DNA from: Nakamurella sp040546275
Lineage (GTDB): Bacteria; Actinomycetota; Actinomycetes; Mycobacteriales; Nakamurellaceae
Direction: 5' to 3'
Length of the DNA: 64,000 bases
NCBI RefSeq assembly: GCF_040546275.1
Contig: NZ_JBEPNO010000016.1
Coordinates: 1 to 64,000, forward strand
Part shown: in pieces, positions 54,667-63,515 of the stretch
Layout of the letters: each line of letters opens with the position of its first letter
Position numbering within the stretch: position 1 is the first letter of the stretch
Notes under the pieces: generated by a model
Told to the model about the DNA's origin: nothing
The model's input: the letters and a program-made list of their open reading frames with translations, nothing else
Databases searched by the model: none
Translations under genes and position numbers: made by a program

Positions 54667-54711
54667 ACCGAGCCGCCGTCGGGTTGGTGCGCTTCAGTTG
54701 TGCGGGTCAGC

Positions 54712-54740
54712 TTGACCGCTCATGGGCACGTCTTTAACCT
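54712..54740 (+). promoter_or_regulatory. Sigma-70-type promoter for rny
   Basis: TTGACC (54712-54717) and TAACCT (54735-54740) are separated by 17 bp, a near-ideal housekeeping promoter for this phylum. It lies about 200 bp before the rny ATG, leaving a long 5' leader. Confidence 0.65.
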
Positions 54741-54942
54741 CAAAGTCACAGGAGAATCACGAAGCGTGCGCTGCAGGTCGGTGCGCAATCGATAGCGGTG
54801 TAGTTCTGCCGCATTTGCCCAGCTCAGATGGGCCAAGCGGGACGGTCCCTCCGTAGGGTCGTTCCGAAGATGGCTGGTGCCCCCATGGCGCGCGCCCGCG
54901 AAACTCCCTCCGTCCACGGACGGCGACAACGAGGGAGGTGCC

Positions 54943-57060
54943 ATGCCGAACGCCTTGATCATCGTGCTCGCCGTGGCGCTGGTAGCGACCATGGTCGCCT
55001 TGATAGCTCTACTTCGACGGCAACCGACCGCTCCGGCGCTCGACGAGAACATGCTCCGCAAACTCTTCACCGAAACCATGAATACCGCTTCGCAGCGCGA
55101 AGGGGCTTTGGATCACGACCGGCCAGGCGCCCACTCCGCCGGAACCAACGACAAGCTCCGCACCGGCAGTCCCAGCACCGGCAGTCCCAGCACCGGCAGT
55201 CCTAGTACCGGCAGTCCCAGCCCAGACAGTCTCAGCGCGAGCAGTCTCGGCACCGATGGTCCCAGCACCGACAGGATTGAACTCGCCGGCGAAGTCGCGA
55301 GTCCGACGGGGACCGATTCGACCGCATCCGGGGGTTCGGTCGGGTCGGTCAGTTCGCTCGGTTCAGCGGATGCAGTCCCGGCCGCAGGTGGTCAGGGTCC
55401 GGCCCACGCCACCGCGCAGGACCATGCTTCGCTCCACTTGCTTCGGCAGGAGGCCTCGGCAGCGGCAGCGGAGATCAGGCGGGTGGCCGCCGACGCGGCG
55501 GATTCGACCAGGGAACGGTCACTGGTCGACGCGGCCCGGCTGCGGACGGAGGCCAAGGCCGAGGCCGACAGGACGTTGTCCGAGGCCAAGGTCGAAGCGG
55601 ATCGGGTTCGCGCCGGCATCCAGTCCGAGAAGCAGCGCCTCGCGCAGGAGGCGCTGGACGCTCTCAGTGGCGAACGGGCCGAATTGGCCGAGTCGCAGCA
55701 GCGACTGCGGAACTCCGCTGCGGGCGTCGCCGATCAGCAGAAGCAGCTCTCCGACGAGCAGGAGCGCATCAGGGCCGAACGTCAGGAGCTCGGACGGTCC
55801 AGAACTGCCGCCGACTCGAGGGAGAACGATCTCCGCACCCAGGCCGCCGACCTGTCGGCCAAGGGCCTCGCCATGGACGAGCGGGCCAGGGAGATCGATC
55901 TGCAGGTTGCCGTCCAGCAGGCCGAACTCGCCCGGATCTCCGGGCTGACCGTGCCCGCGGCCCGAGCCGAGCTGCTCGCGTCGCAGGAGCAGGCCGTCCG
56001 CCGGGACGCCGCCTTCATGATCAGGCGGGTGGAGGCCGAGGCCGAGGCAACGGCCAAGACCCGGGCTCGCGCCATCGTCGCGGAGGCCGTGCAGAGGGTC
56101 GCCTCGGACCAGACGGCGCAGACGGTCGTGTCCGTCGTGCACCTGCCGGCCGACGAGGTCAAGGGCCGCATCATCGGCCGCGAGGGCCGCAACATCCGGA
56201 CGTTCGAGACGATCACCGGGGTCAACGTCATCATCGACGACACACCAGAGGCCGTCCTGCTGTCCTGCTTCGACCCGGTGCGCCGGGAGGTCGGGCGGAT
56301 CACGCTGCAGATGCTGATCGACGACGGTCGCATCCATCCGCACCGCATCGAGGAGGCCTTCGAACGGGCCGGGGACGAGGTCGATGCCCTGTGCCGTCGG
56401 GCGGCCGAGGACGCAATGCTGGACGTCGGTATCACCGACCTGCACCCCGAGTTGGTCAACCTGGTCGGGCGGCTGAAGTACCGGACGTCCTACGGACAGA
56501 ACGTGCTCGGTCATCTGGTCGAGACCTCGCACATCGCCAGGATCATGGCGGCGGAGATGGGGATCGATCCGCAGATCGTCGCCAGGGGTGCCTTCCTCCA
56601 CGACATCGGCAAGGCGCTCACGCACGAGGCGCAGGGCTCGCACGCCATCGTCGGCGCGGAGTTGGCTCGCAAGTACGGCGAGTCCGAGGAGATCGCCCAC
56701 TGCATCGAGGCCCATCACGACGAGGTATTGCCGGGCACCGTCGAAGCGGTGCTGACACAGGCCGCGGACTCGTGCTCGGGTGGGCGGCCGGGCGCGCGCC
56801 GAGAGTCGCTGGAGTCCTACGTCCAACGGCTGGAACGGATCGAAGCCATCGCGAGTGCGAAGAAGGGCGTCGAGAAGGTGTTCGCGATGCAGGCCGGCCG
56901 CGAGTTGCGAGTCATGGTCAAGCCGGAGATCGTCGACGACCTCGAGGCGCACCTCCTCGCACGGGAAGTGGCCAAGCAGATCGAGGAGGAGCTGACCTAC
57001 CCGGGGCAGGTCAGGGTCACGGTGATCCGGGAGTCGAGGGCGACCGAGATCGCCCGCTGA
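54943..57060 (+). CDS. rny: Ribonuclease Y
   Basis: RNase Y is a membrane-anchored endoribonuclease that starts mRNA decay. The 705-residue protein has an N-terminal membrane helix (LIIVLAVALVATMVALIALL), a Ser/Gly/Thr-rich variable region with 15-bp repeats (about 65-150), a long coiled coil (about 170-370), a KH domain (EVKGRIIGREGRNIRTFETI), and an HD domain with HD near 553 (FLHDIGKALTHEAQGSHA) and EAHHDEV. The ATG at 54943 has GGGAGG upstream. RNase Y is not universal in actinobacteria, which mostly rely on RNase E and J, so its presence after recA-recX is notable. The usual length is about 520; the variable insert explains the rest. Confidence 0.93.
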   Translation: MPNALIIVLAVALVATMVALIALLRRQPTAPALDENMLRKLFTETMNTASQREGALDHDRPGAHSAGTNDKLRTGSPSTGSPSTGSPSTGSPSPDSLSASSLGTDGPSTDRIELAGEVASPTGTDSTASGGSVGSVSSLGSADAVPAAGGQGPAHATAQDHASLHLLRQEASAAAAEIRRVAADAADSTRERSLVDAARLRTEAKAEADRTLSEAKVEADRVRAGIQSEKQRLAQEALDALSGERAELAESQQRLRNSAAGVADQQKQLSDEQERIRAERQELGRSRTAADSRENDLRTQAADLSAKGLAMDERAREIDLQVAVQQAELARISGLTVPAARAELLASQEQAVRRDAAFMIRRVEAEAEATAKTRARAIVAEAVQRVASDQTAQTVVSVVHLPADEVKGRIIGREGRNIRTFETITGVNVIIDDTPEAVLLSCFDPVRREVGRITLQMLIDDGRIHPHRIEEAFERAGDEVDALCRRAAEDAMLDVGITDLHPELVNLVGRLKYRTSYGQNVLGHLVETSHIARIMAAEMGIDPQIVARGAFLHDIGKALTHEAQGSHAIVGAELARKYGESEEIAHCIEAHHDEVLPGTVEAVLTQAADSCSGGRPGARRESLESYVQRLERIEAIASAKKGVEKVFAMQAGRELRVMVKPEIVDDLEAHLLAREVAKQIEEELTYPGQVRVTVIRESRATEIAR
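55161..55280 (+). repeat. 15-bp tandem repeats inside rny
   Basis: Eight 15-bp units based on CACCGGCAGTCCCAG, the first four nearly identical, encode a Thr-Gly-Ser-Pro-Ser repeat in the linker after the membrane helix. Later units degenerate. Confidence 0.8.
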
Positions 57061-57065
57061 CGGTG

Positions 57066-57111
57066 GGCGGCGCCGGATACCCCTCGATCCTCGTGCGGAT
57101 CCGACGCCGCC
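57066..57111. terminator. Hairpin between rny and the convergent DinB-like gene
   Basis: GGCGGCGCCGGAT (57066-57078) pairs with ATCCGACGCCGCC (57099-57111) with one mismatch. There is no U-tract. It lies just after the rny stop between convergent genes. Confidence 0.5.
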
Positions 57112-57182
57112 ACCAGCCCGGCCTGGCACTGACTTGATGCAGCGCCCATTTGCCCGAGCAGGGGATCGCCCACACCGGGCGG

Positions 57183-57983
57183 CTAGGCGGTGACCTGCGG
57201 CTGGCGGCCGGCTCCGGCCGGCCCGGCGAACACCTGGGCGATGTCCAACCATTGGTCGGCCATTCCCGGGGTGGCCTCGAGCGCAAGGTCGTCGCGATGC
57301 CTCCGCTGGGTGATCAGCAGGCAGAAGTCCAACGCCGTACCGGTGATTCGATCCGAGGCCGAGGTCGAGCCCCAGGTCCAGCTGCTGCCGTCAGGAGCCT
57401 TCAATTCGACGCGGAACGGCGAGCTCGGGCTGCGGCTGCCGTGGATCGAGAACGCGAAGTCACGGGTACGGATACCCAGTTCTGCGATGTGCCGTAACCG
57501 GTGGGTGGCCGATGGCTCGCGGCCCAGAGCGTCGGTGACGTCCAGCCCGTGGGCCCAGGTCTCCATGATGCGCGACTCGGCCGCGGTACCGATGGCCATG
57601 GCAGGGCCGAACCATGGGATGCGCGCACCGGCGGGCAGGCCGGACAGCGTGGCCACCAGATCCCGGCGGACCTGACGCCACTCGGCGAGTAGTTCGTCGG
57701 CGGGTCGGCTCGCCTCGAAGGCGGCTCCGGCGTTGACCGTCATCTCCGGGTCGGCACCGAAAGCCTCGGCCTGACGGGCGAATCCCGTCCGGTCGTGGCA
57801 GGCGAGGGCGGTGACCCGGTCGGTCCACAGCAGGTGGCCGATCTGATGGCCGATGGTCCACCCCACTGCCGGAGTCTCAGCGGTGAAATCCACGTCGTGA
57901 CCGGCCACCACCCGGTCGAGATATTCCCCCTCGTCACGCAGGTCGGACAGCACCAATTCCAGATCTCCGGTGTTGCTGGGCAT
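57183..57983 (-). CDS. TIGR03084-like DinB/maleylpyruvate-isomerase family protein
   Basis: This 266-residue protein fits the mycothiol-dependent DinB-like fold: GWTIGHQIGHLLWTD in the first helices and MEWAH-like METWAHGLDVTDALG near the middle supply the metal-binding His residues. The first His motif with a later EXXXH pattern suggests a metal site. Members conjugate or isomerise small molecules with mycothiol, but the substrate here is unknown. The ATG at 57983 has GAGGGAG upstream; an in-frame start at 58043 is less likely. Monocistronic, minus strand. Confidence 0.78.
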   Translation of the reverse strand: MPSNTGDLELVLSDLRDEGEYLDRVVAGHDVDFTAETPAVGWTIGHQIGHLLWTDRVTALACHDRTGFARQAEAFGADPEMTVNAGAAFEASRPADELLAEWRQVRRDLVATLSGLPAGARIPWFGPAMAIGTAAESRIMETWAHGLDVTDALGREPSATHRLRHIAELGIRTRDFAFSIHGSRSPSSPFRVELKAPDGSSWTWGSTSASDRITGTALDFCLLITQRRHRDDLALEATPGMADQWLDIAQVFAGPAGAGRQPQVTA

Positions 57984-58134
57984 ACTCGCTCCCTCGCGGT
58001 GGAACATGCTGTGGAGCGTGTCCGGTGCTCTGGAAACGCGCACAACCTATGGGCGGGGGTTCGGAGACATCCCCGTGAGGGTTTGCCGTCCGGGGCCGGA
58101 AATCTTGCATAGGTCGCTGGCTATCGGATATCGG

Positions 58135-59052
58135 TCACTGCGCAGCTGCCGCGTTTGCAGCCGCGACGGTGGACGTACCGGGCAGCGGGGTCGTCCCCGT
58201 GCCGACGGCTCCGGCCGTTCCGGGGTCGCTCCTGCCCGCCCGGTTGCGCAGCCTTCGCTCCAGCCGACTCGCCGCGAAGGTCAGGGCGACATTGAGCAGG
58301 ATGTAGATCACGCCGACCACGACGTAGGTGGGCAACAGATTCTTGTAGAAGCTGGCGGCGGTGGAGGCGGCGCGCCGGAGTTCCACGTAGCCGATCAGCA
58401 GGCCGCCCAGGGCGGTGTCCTTGAGGACGACGACCAGCTGACTGACCAGGGCCGGCAGCATCACGGTGACGGCCTGCGGCAACAGCACCGACGTCATCAT
58501 CTGCGACTTGCTCAGTCCGATGGCCGCGGCCGCCTCGCTCTGCCCACGGGGCAGCGACAGGATTCCGGCGCGGACGACCTCGGCGATGACCGAACCGTTG
58601 TAGAGCACCAGGGCGATGACGACCCCGGCCAGTGGGCTGGACACCGAGAACACGGTGAACCAGAGGGTGAAGGCGAACAGCATCAGGATCAGCACCGGGA
58701 TGGCCCGGAAGAATTCCACGACGGCCGCCGCCGGGCGACGGAGCCAGGCGTGGTCCGACAGCCGGGCGATCCCCAGCGCCGCTCCGACCGGCACGGCGAT
58801 GACCACACTCAACGCGGCGGCCAGGACCGTCGCCCAGAGGCCCGGCAGCAGATAGGTGGTCCAGGTGCCGGCCTGCAGGAACGGCTTCCACTTGTCGGCT
58901 GCCAACTGCCCCTTGTCGGCGAGTGTCGAGAGCACCCACCAGAGGGCGAGCATCAGCAGGGCGCCGAAGATGACCGTCAGGACCAGATTGAGCCGCCTGG
59001 CCTTGGGCCCCGGGTGGTCGTAGAGCACGGTGACCGCGTCTTTGGTGGTCAC
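58135..59052 (-). CDS. gluD: Glutamate ABC transporter permease GluD
   Basis: This 305-residue permease of the polar amino acid family has about five membrane helices and the cytoplasmic EAA motif near the middle (VVRAGILSLPRGQSEAAAAIGLS split across the loop). The first helix (LVLTVIFGALLMLALWWVLS) is an extension relative to GluC. GTG at 59052 overlaps the gluC stop. The C-terminal ~45 residues are a Gly/Thr/Ala tail. It forms the membrane channel with GluC. Confidence 0.88.
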   Translation of the reverse strand: MTTKDAVTVLYDHPGPKARRLNLVLTVIFGALLMLALWWVLSTLADKGQLAADKWKPFLQAGTWTTYLLPGLWATVLAAALSVVIAVPVGAALGIARLSDHAWLRRPAAAVVEFFRAIPVLILMLFAFTLWFTVFSVSSPLAGVVIALVLYNGSVIAEVVRAGILSLPRGQSEAAAAIGLSKSQMMTSVLLPQAVTVMLPALVSQLVVVLKDTALGGLLIGYVELRRAASTAASFYKNLLPTYVVVGVIYILLNVALTFAASRLERRLRNRAGRSDPGTAGAVGTGTTPLPGTSTVAAANAAAAQ

Positions 59053-59750
59053 CGGCTGACCGCCGCCCGTCGGGCGACCCAACCCAGAATCAGGCCGATC
59101 GGGAGCGTCAGCACCACGAAGCCGAGAGCGGTGACCAGGAACACCGCGGTGAACTTGTCACTCTCGTTCTCCATCAGCTCACCCATCAGCAGTGCGGCCT
59201 CGGCCACGCCGATTGCAGAGGCGACGGTGGTGTTCTTGGTCAGCGCGATCAGCACACTGGCCAACGGGGCGATCACCGCCCGGAAAGCCTGCGGCATCAC
59301 GATGATGGTGAGCACCTGGGTGAACTTGAGGCCAATGGCCCTGGCGGCTTCGGCCTGCCCCGGCGGGACCGTATTGATGCCGGAGCGGATGGCCTCGCTG
59401 ACGAAGGTGGAGGTGTAGAGCACCAGCCCGAGGACGGCGAGCCGGAAGTTCTGGGTGTCGAGGAACGCCTGCGGGTTGACGCCCGCCTCCCTGGTCGCCA
59501 GCTTGACCCCGAGCTGCGAATAGAGCACCTGGGACATCATGATGATGATCAACGTCAGCGGGATGTTCCGGACGATGTTGACGTACCCGGTGGAGAACGT
59601 GCGCATCAGGGCGATCGGCGCGACACGCATGGCGGCCAGGACGGTGCCGAGGATCAGCGAGCCGATGGCCGCCCAGAAGGTCAGCTGCACGGTGACCCAG
59701 AACGCGCCCCAGATGTCGTACTTCGGATTGGACAGGAAATCGAAGTTCAA
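59049..59750 (-). CDS. gluC: Glutamate ABC transporter permease GluC
   Basis: This 233-residue permease starts FDFLSNPKYDIWGAFWVTVQ and has five helices, with the EAA loop IRSGINTVPPGQAEAARAIG contacting GluA. The order gluA-gluB-gluC-gluD, on the minus strand, is the same as in Corynebacterium glutamicum, where it is also next to recA-recX. It is coupled to gluD. Confidence 0.9.
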   Translation of the reverse strand: MNFDFLSNPKYDIWGAFWVTVQLTFWAAIGSLILGTVLAAMRVAPIALMRTFSTGYVNIVRNIPLTLIIIMMSQVLYSQLGVKLATREAGVNPQAFLDTQNFRLAVLGLVLYTSTFVSEAIRSGINTVPPGQAEAARAIGLKFTQVLTIIVMPQAFRAVIAPLASVLIALTKNTTVASAIGVAEAALLMGELMENESDKFTAVFLVTALGFVVLTLPIGLILGWVARRAAVSR

Positions 59751-59787
59751 GTGCTCTCACCCCTGCCGAGCGGGGTCACGACCGCGT

Positions 59788-60768
59788 TCAGCTGATCGTC
59801 GGAGGGGTCGGGATGGTGTAGCCGGACGGGCCGACCGTCGCCTCGAGGGCCTTCTTCCAAGACCCGTCGGCGATCATCTTCTTGATGGCGTCGTTGACGG
59901 AGGCGGTACCGGCGGTGTCGCCCTTCTTCAGCCCGATGCCGTAGTTCTCGTCGGAGAAGCCCTTGCCGACCAACTTGAAATCACCGGGGGACTGGGCCGC
60001 GAATCCGGCCAGGATGACATCGTCGGTGGTGACCGCGTCGACCGTTCCGGTCTTGAGCGCCTCGACGCACTCGGAGTAGGTGCCGAACTCCTGCAGTGCA
60101 ACGTCTTTGGCGTACTTTTCCTTGACCTTCTGGGCTGGCGTCGAGCCGGTCACCGAGCAGAGGATCTTCCCGGCCATCGTCTCGGGTCCGGTGATGTCGG
60201 TGTTGTCGGCCTTGACCAGGAGGTCCTGGTGGGCGACGAAGTACGGTCCGCCGAAGTTCACCTTCTGCTTGCGGGTATCCGTGATCGAGTAGGTCGCGAC
60301 GATGTAGGCGACCTCGCCACGTTCGATCAGTCCTTCGCGCTCGGCCGACTTCGACTCCTTGAACTCGATCCCGGACTCCGGGACACCGAGATGCTTGGCC
60401 ACGTACTTGGCCACCTCGACGTCGAAGCCGGTGAAGGATCCGTCGGGATTTTTCAGCCCGAGGCCGGGCTGGTCGACCTTGATGCCGACGATCAGCTTGC
60501 CGGCCTTCGCATTGGCGAGGACCTTCGAAGCTCCGGCCGGGACCGCCGAACCGGACGCGGACGGTGCGGACGAGGACCCGGCCGGCGAGGAAACGGCCGG
60601 CGCAGCCGCGGAGGTCGAGGAACTCGTCGATGCTGCGCCGGTGCTGGAACTGCCGCAGGCGCCGGCGACCAGGGCGACCGCGACCGCACCGGCGGCGATC
60701 AGGACGATCCGGAAACGGGACGGAAGATGCGCCCTGAGTCGGGAACCGGACGGGGAGGACGTTCTCAT
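59788..60768 (-). CDS. gluB: Glutamate-binding lipoprotein GluB
   Basis: This 326-residue lipoprotein has a signal peptide with lipobox (LVAGAC, lipidated Cys near 38), a Ser/Ala linker of about 50 residues, and a type-3 solute-binding domain (GKLIVGIKVDQPGLGLKNPD, FTGFDVEVAKYVAKHLGV, AYIVATYSITDTRKQKVNF). The Arg/Asp ligand residues of glutamate binders are present in that region. It delivers glutamate to GluCD. Start ATG at 60768 with AAGGGA upstream. Confidence 0.92.
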   Translation of the reverse strand: MRTSSPSGSRLRAHLPSRFRIVLIAAGAVAVALVAGACGSSSTGAASTSSSTSAAAPAVSSPAGSSSAPSASGSAVPAGASKVLANAKAGKLIVGIKVDQPGLGLKNPDGSFTGFDVEVAKYVAKHLGVPESGIEFKESKSAEREGLIERGEVAYIVATYSITDTRKQKVNFGGPYFVAHQDLLVKADNTDITGPETMAGKILCSVTGSTPAQKVKEKYAKDVALQEFGTYSECVEALKTGTVDAVTTDDVILAGFAAQSPGDFKLVGKGFSDENYGIGLKKGDTAGTASVNDAIKKMIADGSWKKALEATVGPSGYTIPTPPTIS

Positions 60769-60863
60769 GACTGTCCCTTCACAAAACGGATGGCGCCGGA
60801 CGGTCCAGCACCAGGCGTGGATCTGTGGGCACCGATGCGGGTCTGCCGCGCCGGGGCACCGGA

Positions 60864-61688
60864 TCAGTGGGTCAGGATCTTGGAGAGGAAGTCCCTGGCA
60901 CGGGCCGACTTCGGCGTGGTGAAGAACTCGTCCGGCCCGGCGTCCTCGACGATCTCGCCGTCGGACATGAACAGCACCCGGTCCGCGGCCTTGCGGGCAA
61001 AGCCCATCTCGTGGGTGACGACCACCATCGTCATGCCGTCCCTGGCCAGGGCCGTCATGACGTCCAGTACCTCGCCCACCATCTCCGGGTCGAGGGCACT
61101 GGTCGGCTCGTCGAAGAGCATCACCTTGGGCTTCATCGCGAGTGCCCGGGCGATGGCCACCCGTTGTTGCTGGCCGCCGGAGAGCTGCGCGGGGAGTTTG
61201 GACTTCTGGGACACGATGCCAACCCGGTCCAGCAGCGAAAGACCAAGCACCTCGGCAGCCCCCTTGTCCATCCCACGGACCTTGATCGGCCCCAGCGTGA
61301 CGTTCTCCAGAATGGTCTTGTGGGCGAAGAGGTTGAATGACTGGAAGACCATGCCGACGTCGGCGCGCAGTTGCGCGAGAGCCTTTCCCTCTGCCGGCAG
61401 CGGGATCCCGTCCACCAGAATTTCGCCCGCGTCGACCGGTTCGAGACGGTTGATGGTCCGGCACAATGTCGATTTGCCCGATCCGGACGGCCCCAGGACG
61501 ACCATCACCTGACCGCGCGGAACCTCGAGGTTGATGTCCTTGAGCACATGCAGGGAACCGAAATGCTTTTGCACGTCGTCCATCCGGATCATCGGTTCGC
61601 TGTTCTGGTCGCCTCCCGGCGGATTTTTTCGCCAGCCTCCCTGCACGGCGTACGGACCGATGTCGGATGCGGTCGAATCATCGGACAC
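60864..61688 (-). CDS. gluA: Glutamate ABC transporter ATP-binding protein GluA
   Basis: This 274-residue ATPase has Walker A GPSGSGKST, Q-loop FQSFNLF, signature LSGGQQQR, and Walker B VMLFDEPTSALDPE. A ~30-residue N-terminal extension precedes the usual start (MIRMDDVQKHFGSL). GTG at 61688 has GGAGAG upstream and is preferred. It is the first gene of gluABCD and divergent from miaB. Confidence 0.93.
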   Translation of the reverse strand: MSDDSTASDIGPYAVQGGWRKNPPGGDQNSEPMIRMDDVQKHFGSLHVLKDINLEVPRGQVMVVLGPSGSGKSTLCRTINRLEPVDAGEILVDGIPLPAEGKALAQLRADVGMVFQSFNLFAHKTILENVTLGPIKVRGMDKGAAEVLGLSLLDRVGIVSQKSKLPAQLSGGQQQRVAIARALAMKPKVMLFDEPTSALDPEMVGEVLDVMTALARDGMTMVVVTHEMGFARKAADRVLFMSDGEIVEDAGPDEFFTTPKSARARDFLSKILTH

Positions 61689-61867
61689 GAGCTCTCCTTC
61701 GTGGCGTCGGCAGCTGCGGGAAACGCTTGTCGGACCGGCGGACCTGTGACCGACTTTGGCAGAGAAAGCGAGGGTGCGTCCGCTCAGGGTACCAATGGTA
61801 ATCAAACCTTTACTTTTGCGTCTTCTGGAACGGGCCGATCACGGCCGGTGAAGCCGCGCCGGCGACG

Positions 61868-61873
61868 TACCCT
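61868..61873 (+). promoter_or_regulatory. Putative -10 box of leaderless miaB transcript
   Basis: TACCCT is followed by seven bases and the GTG at 61881; no ribosome binding site is present between. Confidence 0.5.
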
Positions 61874-61880
61874 GATCGGC

Positions 61881-63410
61881 GTGAGTACCGCCATGACCGG
61901 CCCTGCCGTCCTTCCAGTGACCGGCGGAGCTGGGCGCACCTACCAGGTTCGCACCTACGGCTGCCAGATGAATGTCCACGACTCCGAGCGGCTCTCGGGT
62001 CTCCTCGAGCAGGCGGGCTATCGCGAGGCCACCGATGGGCAGGACGCGGACGTGGTGGTCTTCAACACGTGCGCGGTGCGCGAGAACGCCGACAACCGGC
62101 TGTACGGGAACCTTGGCATGCTGGCCCCCCGCAAGACGGCCGACCCGAACATGCAGATCGCTGTCGGGGGCTGCCTGGCGCAGAAGGACCGCAGCGAGAT
62201 CATCCGGCGAGCCCCCTGGGTGGACGTCGTGTTCGGCACCCACAACGTCGGATCGCTGCCCACCCTGCTGGACCGGGCGCGCCACAACAACCAGGCCCAG
62301 GTGGAGATCCTGGACGCGCTGGAGGTCTTCCCGTCCTCGCTGCCCGCCAAGCGCGATTCGGCGTCCTCGGGGTGGGTGTCGATCTCGGTTGGCTGCAACA
62401 ACACCTGCACCTTCTGCATCGTGCCGGCGTTGCGCGGCAAGGAAACCGACCGCCGTCCGGGCGACATCCTCGCCGAGGTCGGCATGCTCGCTGCCGAAGG
62501 CGTCCTGGAGGTCACGCTGCTGGGGCAGAACGTGAACTCCTATGGCGCAGAATTCGGCGACCGCGGTGCGTTCGCGGACCTGTTGCGGGCCTGCGGCCGG
62601 ATCGACGGACTCGAGCGGGTCCGCTTCACCTCGCCCCATCCGAAGGACTTCACCCCCGACGTCATCGCGGCGATGGCGGAGACGCCGAACGTCTGCCACC
62701 AGCTCCACATGCCGCTGCAGTCGGGTTCCGATCGCGTGCTGAAGTCCATGCGTCGGTCCTACCGCAGCGAGCGGTACCTGCGGATCCTCGACGACGTCCG
62801 CGCAGCCATGCCTGATGCAGCCATCACCACCGACATCATCGTCGGCTTCCCCGGCGAGACCGAGGAGGACTTCCAGCGCACCCTGGACGTCACCGAGCAG
62901 TCGGGGTTCGCCACCGCCTTCACCTTCCAGTACTCACCGCGCCCCGGGACGCCCGCGGCGACCATGCCCGACCAGGTACCGCCGCAGGTCGTCACCGAGC
63001 GGTACCAACGGCTCAAGGCAGTGGTGGACAACTCCGCGTTGCGCGGGAACCAGGACATGGTCGGACGGGGCGTCGAGGTCCTGGTCTCGGCCGGCGAAGG
63101 CCGCAAGGACACTTCGACCCACCGGATGAGCGGACGGGCGAGAGACGGCCGCCTGGTTCACTTCTCGCCGACCGGCCGGCTGGTGGACGGCGCAGTTCGC
63201 CCGGGCGATGTGGTCACCACCGTGCTCACGCGAGCCGCCCCCCACCACATGGTGGCCGACGGCGACCTCACCGGCCACCGCCGGACCAGGGCCGGGGACC
63301 GGCATGCCGAGGGGATCACCCCGCGCACGCCGGGCGTCGGTCTCGGCATGCCCTCGCTCGGTCGCCCGCCGGCCACCGCGCCCGACGCCGTCGGTTGTTC
63401 GACCTGCTGA
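61881..63410 (+). CDS. miaB: tRNA-2-methylthio-N6-dimethylallyladenosine synthase MiaB
   Basis: MiaB is a radical SAM enzyme that adds the methylthio group at A37 of tRNAs. The 509-residue protein has three N-terminal cluster Cys (YGCQMN, FNTCAVREN, GGCLAQ), the radical SAM motif CNNTCTFC near 175, and a C-terminal TRAM domain (about 385-450). A ~50-residue C-terminal tail is extra. The GTG at 61881 suits a leaderless start; an ATG lies four codons later. It is the next step after MiaA, which is not in the window. Confidence 0.95.
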   Translation: MSTAMTGPAVLPVTGGAGRTYQVRTYGCQMNVHDSERLSGLLEQAGYREATDGQDADVVVFNTCAVRENADNRLYGNLGMLAPRKTADPNMQIAVGGCLAQKDRSEIIRRAPWVDVVFGTHNVGSLPTLLDRARHNNQAQVEILDALEVFPSSLPAKRDSASSGWVSISVGCNNTCTFCIVPALRGKETDRRPGDILAEVGMLAAEGVLEVTLLGQNVNSYGAEFGDRGAFADLLRACGRIDGLERVRFTSPHPKDFTPDVIAAMAETPNVCHQLHMPLQSGSDRVLKSMRRSYRSERYLRILDDVRAAMPDAAITTDIIVGFPGETEEDFQRTLDVTEQSGFATAFTFQYSPRPGTPAATMPDQVPPQVVTERYQRLKAVVDNSALRGNQDMVGRGVEVLVSAGEGRKDTSTHRMSGRARDGRLVHFSPTGRLVDGAVRPGDVVTTVLTRAAPHHMVADGDLTGHRRTRAGDRHAEGITPRTPGVGLGMPSLGRPPATAPDAVGCSTC

Positions 63411-63450
63411 AGTCCGACCTTGCCGGTCCTGCCGGTCCTGGACTGAAGAG

Positions 63451-63492
63451 CCCCGAATGCTGGGCCCCGAATGCTGGGACCCGATTGCTGGG
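63451..63492 (+). repeat. 14-bp tandem repeat after miaB
   Basis: CCCCGAATGCTGGG occurs at 63451-63464 and 63465-63478, with a variant ACCCGATTGCTGGG at 63479-63492. It lies between convergent genes and may act like the array at 45600. Confidence 0.8.
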
Positions 63493-63515
63493 CCCGACCA
63501 GGGGGATTCCCGCCA

